From Parabacteroides sp. (lineage in GTDB: Bacteria; Bacteroidota; Bacteroidia; Bacteroidales; Tannerellaceae): 22,465 nucleotides of DNA. Under the pieces are notes generated by a model. The model was not told the origin of the DNA and did not search any database. It saw only the letters and a list, made by a program, of their open reading frames with translations. Position numbers and translations under genes: made by a program. The stretch spans positions 1 to 22,465 of the forward strand of contig JAHHQS010000057.1 of NCBI GenBank assembly GCA_020026285.1, in the 5' to 3' direction. Positions 17,001-22,465 of this stretch are shown one piece after another; positions within the stretch are counted from its first letter, which is position 1, and each line of letters opens with the position of its first letter.

Positions 17001-18010
17001 TGATTATTTGTTTCGTGAGTTCGTCCTAAATGGGTATAAGCCAATTCAGTGACTTCTCTACCTCGAGGCGTACGTTTAATAAATCCTTCTTTAATCAGGA
17101 ACGGTTCGTATACTTCTTCCAAAGTACCAGGATCTTCTCCTAATGCAGTAGCAATAGTTGTCAATCCAACAGGACCTCCTTTAAATTTGTCAATGATTGT
17201 TGTTAATATTTTATTATCAATCTGATCAAGTCCGTAACGATCTATATTCAAAGCCTCCAAAGCGTAACAAGCAATTGCTTTATCGATACTTCCACTTCCT
17301 TTAACCTGAGCGAAATCACGAACACGACGTAACAAAGCATTTGCTATACGAGGTGTTCCACGGCTTCGTGAAGCAATTTCTTTAGCGGCATTTAACTCAC
17401 ATTTAATATTAAGAATATCAGCACTTCGTAAGACAATCTTCGTTAGTGTTGACATATCATAATATTCCAAATGAAGATTAATACCGAAGCGGGCACGAAG
17501 TGGACTTGTCAACAGACCACTACGAGTAGTAGCTCCAACCAAAGTGAAAGGCGCCAGGTCTATTTGAATAGAACGTGCACTCGGACCTTTATCAATCATG
17601 ATATCAATTCGATAGTCTTCCATGGCAGAATACAGATATTCTTCCACAATCGGACTCAAACGATGGATTTCATCAATGAATAATACATCATTCTTTTCAA
17701 GAGAAGTTAATACTCCAGCCAAATCTCCCGGTTTATCAAGAACCGGACCAGAAGTTACCTTGAAACCAACGCCCAATTCGTTAGCTATAATATTCGAAAG
17801 TGTTGTTTTTCCTAATCCTGGAGGTCCATGTAATAAGACATGGTCTAAAGCTTCTTTACGCATACGAGCAGCCATAACGAAAACTTTCAGGTTTTCGACA
17901 ACTTTAGCCTGTCCACTGAAGTCGTGGAAGGAAAGAGGGCGAAGGGCATTTTCATATTCCTTTTCGCTTTCAGGCATTCGTGCGTCTCTTATATCAAATT
18001 CGTCGTCCAT
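16985..18010 (-). CDS. ruvB: Holliday junction branch migration helicase subunit RuvB
   Basis: The 341-residue AAA+ ATPase shows Walker [10 protein letters not shown] (62-70), Walker B FIDEIHRL (111-118), sensor 1 VGATTRSG (158-165), the arginine-finger region LRARFG, and sensor 2 [18 protein letters not shown]. The C-terminal winged helix ends with [21 protein letters not shown], the DNA-binding signature of RuvB. Hexamers drive branch migration of Holliday junctions together with RuvA before RuvC cuts. Neither ruvA nor ruvC is in the window, as is usual in Bacteroidetes, where the ruv genes are scattered. A -7 match lies 90 nt upstream. The flippase follows 34 nt downstream. Confidence 0.98.
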   Translation of the reverse strand: MDDEFDIRDARMPESEKEYENALRPLSFHDFSGQAKVVENLKVFVMAARMRKEALDHVLLHGPPGLGKTTLSNIIANELGVGFKVTSGPVLDKPGDLAGVLTSLEKNDVLFIDEIHRLSPIVEEYLYSAMEDYRIDIMIDKGPSARSIQIDLAPFTLVGATTRSGLLTSPLRARFGINLHLEYYDMSTLTKIVLRSADILNIKCELNAAKEIASRSRGTPRIANALLRRVRDFAQVKGSGSIDKAIACYALEALNIDRYGLDQIDNKILTTIIDKFKGGPVGLTTIATALGEDPGTLEEVYEPFLIKEGFIKRTPRGREVTELAYTHLGRTHETNNQGMLF

Positions 18011-18099
18011 TCTATTTTTGTATTATTTAGAGGCTGTTATTTCTTTATTATTAGATAGAAATTTTCTTTATAAAGAACAACCTGTTACAATAAACCTTA

Positions 18100-18107
18100 C
18101 AAAGATA
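18100..18107 (-). promoter_or_regulatory. Candidate -7 element for ruvB
   Basis: The minus strand reads TATCTTTG, an exact TAnnTTTG match, 89 nt before the ruvB ATG. No matching -33 TTTG is clear. The rest of 18011-18212 is AT-rich; I see no strong terminator there for the upstream regulator gene. Confidence 0.4.
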
Positions 18108-18212
18108 CACACTCTGTATTGAATTTAGTCTAAATTTTTATTCAGTAAAAAGTTTTTATTGGTTAATATTAAGATTAGATCTGAATGATATTCTTTTTTA
18201 AGTGTTTATTAC

Positions 18213-19052
18213 TTAGATATAATCTGAAGGAGATATACCATTTTTTTGTTTAAATAGACGCTTAAAATATGAAACACTTTGAAATCCACACATATCAGCA
18301 ATTTCTGTCAGTTTGTATTTTTTCGTACTTAATAATGTTTTAGCATATCCTATACGAACATCATTCAAATAATTAATAAAACTGATTCCTATTTCTTTTT
18401 TAAAGTATCTGCAAAAAGAAGTGGGAGACATACAAGCTATATTACTAATAACTTCAATAGTAATATCTTTGTCAAAATTATCACCAATATACTCACATAT
18501 CTTTTTCATGCGATCTGTTTTATAGGTACTATGCAGATGTGCGAAATTTATTGATGATAAGGAAGTTACTTCTGTTGAATCTTGTAAAGTGTTTAATATC
18601 TGTAAGAAAAAGATAAAACGATTAATTGGGGTGGCTTGATAGGCTTTTTGTATTAAAGTTCTTACACTTTTACATGTCTCTCCATAAATATAAAGACCAC
18701 ATTCTGCTTTTTTAAGGAATTTATGAATGGCAGCAAGTTCTGGAAATGCTAATAAATTAATCATAATTTCAGGTGTAAAATGGAGGACATGATATTTGAA
18801 TTTCGATGTCGTATTACTTATGGCTTTATTAACTTTCCAGACATGAGGTAGAAATGAAGATACAAAGACCATGTCATCATCTTTAAATTCTGATAGATTG
18901 TCGCCTATTAAACGATATCCTTGTCCTTCTTCCATACAAACAAGTTCATATTGCGGATGGTAATGAAAAGGAACTGTTAGTTTGGTCAAGTCATAATATC
19001 TTATAGCTAAAGAGGTGTCCAAGTGTTCTAATATTGCATTTTCATTCATCAT
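18213..19052 (-). CDS. AraC-family transcriptional regulator with N-terminal cupin
   Basis: The 279-residue protein begins with a cupin-like sensor domain: FHYHPQYELVCMEEGQGYRLIG (HYHPQYE, then EEGQGYRLIG), then DDDMVFVSSFLPHVW. The last 100 residues carry the two helix-turn-helix units of AraC/XylS proteins: ITIEVISNIACMSPTSFCRYF for the first, and LTEIADMCGFQSVSYFKRLF with the closing GISPSDY for the second. Such regulators usually sense a small molecule, often a sugar, and activate divergent or adjacent genes. This gene is divergent from the URO-D/GH20 pair over a 231-nt gap holding repeats, so that pair is the likely target. Two adjacent ATGs (19052 and 19049) can start it. I cannot identify the effector. 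Confidence 0.92.
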   Translation of the reverse strand: MMNENAILEHLDTSLAIRYYDLTKLTVPFHYHPQYELVCMEEGQGYRLIGDNLSEFKDDDMVFVSSFLPHVWKVNKAISNTTSKFKYHVLHFTPEIMINLLAFPELAAIHKFLKKAECGLYIYGETCKSVRTLIQKAYQATPINRFIFFLQILNTLQDSTEVTSLSSINFAHLHSTYKTDRMKKICEYIGDNFDKDITIEVISNIACMSPTSFCRYFKKEIGISFINYLNDVRIGYAKTLLSTKKYKLTEIADMCGFQSVSYFKRLFKQKNGISPSDYI

Positions 19053-19072
19053 GTTCGTTTTTTCTTTTCTTA

Positions 19073-19080
19073 CAAAGTTA
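19073..19080 (-). promoter_or_regulatory. Candidate -7 element for the AraC-family gene
   Basis: The minus strand reads TAACTTTG, matching TAnnTTTG, 20 nt before the ATG at 19052. This leaves a very short leader, so support is modest. Confidence 0.35.
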
Positions 19081-19104
19081 TATAAAACATGGATGTATCA
19101 TTAT

Positions 19105-19172
19105 TCCGGATCTGTATATTTTCTTACTTTTCTGTAAGTTCTTACTTCTTATTTATTGTCAAATATCCGGAT
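19105..19172. promoter_or_regulatory. Candidate operator region with nested repeats in the divergent gap
   Basis: TCCGGAT occurs at 19105-19111 and 19166-19172, 61 bp apart. Between them TTCTTACTT occurs twice (19121-19129 and 19139-19147), 18 bp apart, and CTTAC-TTTTCT-GTAAG makes an inverted repeat at 19123-19138. Direct repeats about two helical turns apart are typical of AraC-family sites, and the region lies upstream of the URO-D promoter. Binding is inferred, not seen. Confidence 0.35.
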
Positions 19173-19209
19173 GATAAAATAGTACTAATATATGGCAATA
19201 TTTGCATCC

Positions 19210-19238
19210 TTGTATTTTTTTGAGATCAAGTATATTTG
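19210..19238 (+). promoter_or_regulatory. Candidate promoter of the URO-D/GH20 operon
   Basis: TATATTTG at 19231-19238 matches the Bacteroidetes -7 element, and TTG at 19210-19212, 18 bp upstream, fits the end of a -33 TTTG. The leader to the ATG at 19284 would be about 40 nt. This is the best promoter match in the window. Confidence 0.55.
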
Positions 19239-19283
19239 TCAATAAGCAAATAAATCTCAAATAAATAAAATAAGAAAAGAGAA

Positions 19284-20435
19284 ATGAACGGTAAAGAACG
19301 AGTTTTACTAGCCATGAATATGCAGAAGGGAGACAGGGTTCCTTTAATGTGTCAATTCAGTATTGGTTTTATGATGAATCAGCTGAAGCCGGATCCTGTT
19401 CGGTTCTGGTATGATCGTGATGTTTTTGCTGAAGGACTTCTCCGTTTGAGAGAAGAAATGAATTTCGATGGAATTTTGGTTAGTTTACATGGACATTCTG
19501 ATGCTTGGAAGGAGGGATTAATTAAGGAAGAGAAAATATCAGAAGGAAAAACGAAGTTATATTATGAAGATCGAGTTGAAACTCATTGTTGGGAAGATCT
19601 TCCTCTGGTAGAATTTAAAAATCCTCCTATATTAAAAGGTATAGACGAAATAGATGTAGATAAAGATATTCCAGACGAGATAAATTATATTCCTGTATCT
19701 GGGAATTTATACTTTTCTTTAGACAAGGAGAATATGTATGCTATATTTTATGATTTATATGATAAGATAGGTGACCAATATTCTTTGCACGGAGAAATAA
19801 CATCTCCATTCGATTATTTTTTGGATAAACTAACTTATCAGGAAGGATTGATGGCATTGTTATTAGATCCGGATAAATGCAAGTTGATTTTACAGAAATA
19901 TACTGATGGAATAAAGAAAATAGCGGAAGGAATGTGTAAATGTCCTATAGATGCTATAAAGATCTCTTCTCCCTTTGCTGGGCAGGGATTTATTTCAACC
20001 GAGTTCTATCAAGAATTTGTAATGCCTTTTGAGTCACAGATTATAAAAGTAATAAAAGATGCTGGAAAAAAGGTTTATATTCATACCTGTGGTTATATTG
20101 GTGATCGTTTGGAATTTATGAAAGAAAGTGGAGCTTCCGGTCTGGAATGTTTGGATCCACCTCCAGTAGGAAATGTAGATTTGGATAATGCTTTTGATCG
20201 AATAGGTGATACTATGTTTATAAAAGGAAATATAGATTCGGTAAATACGCTATTATTTGGAGGTGAAAAGAAAATAAGAGAAGATGTTAGTCGTATAATT
20301 AAAATAGGCAAAGAAAAAGGGAAAGGATTTATATTGAGTACAGCTTGCTCTATTGCCCCAAATGTATCCAAAGAAAGTATTTTATTGTTGTCTGATTTGA
20401 TACAAGAATATGGAATTTATAATTTAAACAAATAA
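19284..20435 (+). CDS. URO-D superfamily protein, MtaA/CmuA-like methyltransferase (not HemE)
   Basis: The 383-residue protein has the uroporphyrinogen decarboxylase fold pattern, beginning NGKERVLLAMNMQKGDRVP. It lacks the MRQAGR-type arginine block of true HemE; the corresponding stretch reads LMCQFSIGFMMNQ. It keeps the zinc ligands of corrinoid methyltransferases: His267 and Cys269 in YIHTCGYIG, and Cys355 in STACSIAPN. In MtaA and CmuA these hold zinc that activates a thiol for methyl transfer between a corrinoid protein and coenzyme M or another acceptor. No corrinoid protein gene is in the window. The gene is divergent from an AraC regulator and 4 nt upstream of a GH20 hexosaminidase, so a role with methylated sugars or aglycones is possible but unproven. 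Confidence 0.85.
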   Translation: MNGKERVLLAMNMQKGDRVPLMCQFSIGFMMNQLKPDPVRFWYDRDVFAEGLLRLREEMNFDGILVSLHGHSDAWKEGLIKEEKISEGKTKLYYEDRVETHCWEDLPLVEFKNPPILKGIDEIDVDKDIPDEINYIPVSGNLYFSLDKENMYAIFYDLYDKIGDQYSLHGEITSPFDYFLDKLTYQEGLMALLLDPDKCKLILQKYTDGIKKIAEGMCKCPIDAIKISSPFAGQGFISTEFYQEFVMPFESQIIKVIKDAGKKVYIHTCGYIGDRLEFMKESGASGLECLDPPPVGNVDLDNAFDRIGDTMFIKGNIDSVNTLLFGGEKKIREDVSRIIKIGKEKGKGFILSTACSIAPNVSKESILLLSDLIQEYGIYNLNK

Positions 20436-20439
20436 AAAG

Positions 20440-22465
20440 ATGAATTTATTATCAAATGTAAAATACATCAGTTTATTATTAGCTGGTTTGTTTTTTATTG
20501 GTTGTTCGGAAGAAAAAACATCAGTTGCTGATTATGATGTTATACCAATGCCTTTGAAAATAAAGAAGATTGATCAACCATCTTTTATATTAAAAGATGG
20601 AGTGACAGTCTATTATCCATCAGGAAATAGTAAAATGCAAAAGAATGCTTCTTTTCTTGCCTCATATGTAGAAGAGCAGACTGGCATTAAATTGAATATT
20701 CAGGAAGGTAATGGAAAAGAAAAAGGAATTGTCTTGTCATTAGGTTTGAGTGATGACAATCCTGAAGCATATCAATTAAAAGTTAATAAGAAACAAGTAC
20801 AGATTAAAGCTTCATCGGAAGCAGGAATTTTTTATGGTATTCAAACATTGCGTAAATCTATCAATGTTGTCAATGATATGAATGTCGAATTGCCTGCTGT
20901 AGAGATTTTTGATAAACCTGAGTTTGGTTATCGTGGAATGATGCTGGATGTTGCCCGACACTTCTTTAATGTGGATGAAATAAAAACATATATTGATATT
21001 ATGGCTTTGCATAATGTCAATAAATTTCATTGGCATTTGTCAGAAGATCAGGGTTGGAGAATTGAAATCAAGAAATATCCGAAATTAACCGAGGTTGGTT
21101 CAAAACGAAAAGAAACAATTGTTGGACATACTAATGATCAGTTTGATGGTAAACCTTATGGTGGATATTATACACAGGAAGAGGCTAAGGAAATAGTCTC
21201 TTATGCAGCAGAACGTAATATAACTGTGATTCCGGAGATTGATCTTCCAGGTCATATGCAGGCAGCATTGGCTGCATATCCTGAATTAGGATGTACAGGT
21301 GGTCCTTATGAGGTTTGGACAAGATGGGGCGTTTCTGATAATGTTTTGTGCGCTGGAAATGATAAAACAATTCAGTTTATAAAAGATGTTTTGGCTGAGC
21401 TTATCGAAATATTTCCTTCTAAATACATTCATATTGGTGGAGATGAATGTCCGAAAGGGCAATGGGCAAAATGTCCTAAATGTCAGGCTAGAATAAAAGC
21501 TTTGGGAATTAAAGGAGATGAAAAGCATTCCAAAGAGCAACGTTTACAGACGTATGTAATGCATGAAGCAGAACAATTTTTGAATTCTCATGGTCGCCAG
21601 ATTATTGGTTGGGATGAAATTCTGGAGGGAGGATTGACTCCTAATGCTACTGTTATGTCCTGGCGAGGAGAAGACGGTGGTATTCAGGCTGCCCAACAAC
21701 GTCATAATGCAATTATGAGTCCTATGTCTTTTTTGTATTTTAATTTATATCAGTCACAGGATTATGAAAACGAGCCTGATGCTTGGGGTGGATATATTCC
21801 GGTTAAAGCTGTTTATGACTATAATCCTATTCCAAAGAAGATGGCTGCAGAAGATAAGAAATACATTATTGGAGTACAAGCTAATTTATGGACAGAATAT
21901 ATCTCAGATTTTAAAGTTGCTGAATACATGGTATTGCCAAGAGCTGCTGCTCTTAGTGAAATCCAATGGTGTCATTTGGAGAAAAGAGATTATGAATATT
22001 TCTTGAAACGTCTATGTCGTCTAATGGATATTTACAGAATTAATCAATGGAATTATGCAACTCATATTTTGGATGCTAATCTTCAGATAAAATCTAATTT
22101 TAAGACAAAAAAGGTTGAAGTAACTACAAACACTTTTGATAATGCTCCTGTTTTTTATACATTGGATGGGACAGAACCTGATACTACGTCCATGAAAATC
22201 AATGGAACATTAGAAATTGATAAAACATCTACTTTGAAAACTGTTGCTATACGTTCAGATAAAAAGTCTCATATGACTACAGAAAAAATAACATTCAATA
22301 AAGCGACAATGAAACCAATTACAATGTTGCAGCCAATAAATGAACAATATAAGTTTAAAGGAGCGGATGTCTTAATTGATGGCCTGATGGGTAATAATAC
22401 CTTTACAAGTGGACGTTGGATTGCTTTTCATAAGAATGATATGGAAGCTGTTATTGACTTAAAAG
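20440..22465 (+). CDS. GH20 beta-N-acetylhexosaminidase lipoprotein (3' end outside the window)
   Basis: The ATG is 4 nt after the URO-D stop, and the frame stays open to the window edge (675 codons visible). The N-terminus MNLLSNVKYISLLLAGLFF followed by IGC is a lipoprotein signal with Cys22. Residues about 34-150 form the GH20b-type domain. The catalytic barrel starts near FGYRGMMLDVARHFF (about residue 162) and carries HIGGDE with Asp335 and Glu336, the pair for substrate-assisted hydrolysis. A chitobiase/hexosaminidase C-terminal domain follows (FYTLDGTEPDTTS, near residue 570). From about residue 630 a discoidin-like F5/8C domain begins (VLIDGLMGNN, SGRWIAFHKND) and is cut by the window end. 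The enzyme removes terminal GlcNAc or GalNAc from glycans such as host N-glycans, mucins or chitin fragments. No SusC/SusD pair is in view. Confidence 0.95.
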   Translation, partial: MNLLSNVKYISLLLAGLFFIGCSEEKTSVADYDVIPMPLKIKKIDQPSFILKDGVTVYYPSGNSKMQKNASFLASYVEEQTGIKLNIQEGNGKEKGIVLSLGLSDDNPEAYQLKVNKKQVQIKASSEAGIFYGIQTLRKSINVVNDMNVELPAVEIFDKPEFGYRGMMLDVARHFFNVDEIKTYIDIMALHNVNKFHWHLSEDQGWRIEIKKYPKLTEVGSKRKETIVGHTNDQFDGKPYGGYYTQEEAKEIVSYAAERNITVIPEIDLPGHMQAALAAYPELGCTGGPYEVWTRWGVSDNVLCAGNDKTIQFIKDVLAELIEIFPSKYIHIGGDECPKGQWAKCPKCQARIKALGIKGDEKHSKEQRLQTYVMHEAEQFLNSHGRQIIGWDEILEGGLTPNATVMSWRGEDGGIQAAQQRHNAIMSPMSFLYFNLYQSQDYENEPDAWGGYIPVKAVYDYNPIPKKMAAEDKKYIIGVQANLWTEYISDFKVAEYMVLPRAAALSEIQWCHLEKRDYEYFLKRLCRLMDIYRINQWNYATHILDANLQIKSNFKTKKVEVTTNTFDNAPVFYTLDGTEPDTTSMKINGTLEIDKTSTLKTVAIRSDKKSHMTTEKITFNKATMKPITMLQPINEQYKFKGADVLIDGLMGNNTFTSGRWIAFHKNDMEAVIDLK

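Noticed and set aside
17622..18122. 166-codon plus-strand frame opposite ruvB
   Set aside because: It lies antisense to a clear ruvB gene and its translation has no recognisable domain, so it is a shadow frame.
19284..20435. URO-D gene as heme-pathway hemE
   Set aside because: The HemE arginine-rich block near the N-terminus is missing, while the His-x-Cys and distal Cys zinc ligands of corrinoid methyltransferases are present.

Overview
The window looks like chromosomal DNA from an AT-rich member of the Bacteroidota, most likely order Bacteroidales. Four things point there: a PorZ-type type IX secretion (T9SS) protein, an S46 dipeptidyl-peptidase, SusD-style lipoprotein leaders with an intact lipobox, and start regions that lack strong Shine-Dalgarno sequences but often carry the Bacteroidetes -7 element TAnnTTTG. 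A T9SS component argues for a Porphyromonas/Parabacteroides/Dysgonomonas-like lineage rather than a typical gut Bacteroides, but the genus cannot be fixed from this sequence alone.

Layout from left to right. Positions 1-755 hold the 3' end of a very AT-rich multi-pass membrane protein that converges, with a 2-nt gap, on a minus-strand pair rdgB-porZ (3645 to 758). Next, also on the minus strand, is a large transglutaminase-like lipoprotein (6494-3819). A minus-strand cluster follows: two paralogous outer-membrane porin-like proteins (10156-8930 and 8827-7613) and an RmlD-type sugar-nucleotide reductase that starts at GTG 4 nt after the second porin. A solitary plus-strand TrpB2-type tryptophan synthase beta (10291-11652) is divergent from the porins. 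It ends in a clear terminator, tail to tail with another clear terminator from the opposite strand.

Positions 18010-11885 form a minus-strand block: ruvB, a Wzx/MATE-like polysaccharide flippase, a DUF389 membrane protein and an S46 dipeptidyl-peptidase. The right end is an accessory-looking carbohydrate locus: an AraC-family regulator (19052-18213), divergent from a URO-D superfamily methyltransferase-like gene and a GH20 beta-N-acetylhexosaminidase lipoprotein that runs off the window.

Most genes fall into recognisable families. The cell-envelope theme is strong (PorZ, flippase, porins, exported peptidase, lipoproteins). I see no CRISPR array, tRNA or rRNA gene, insertion sequence or prophage gene. 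No intergenic stretch exceeds 300 bases. The least explained parts are the AraC/URO-D/GH20 locus, the multidomain transglutaminase lipoprotein whose second transglutaminase-like and thioredoxin-like parts have lost their cysteines, and the porin pair coupled to an orphan sugar-nucleotide reductase. I did not find a convincing wholly new system.
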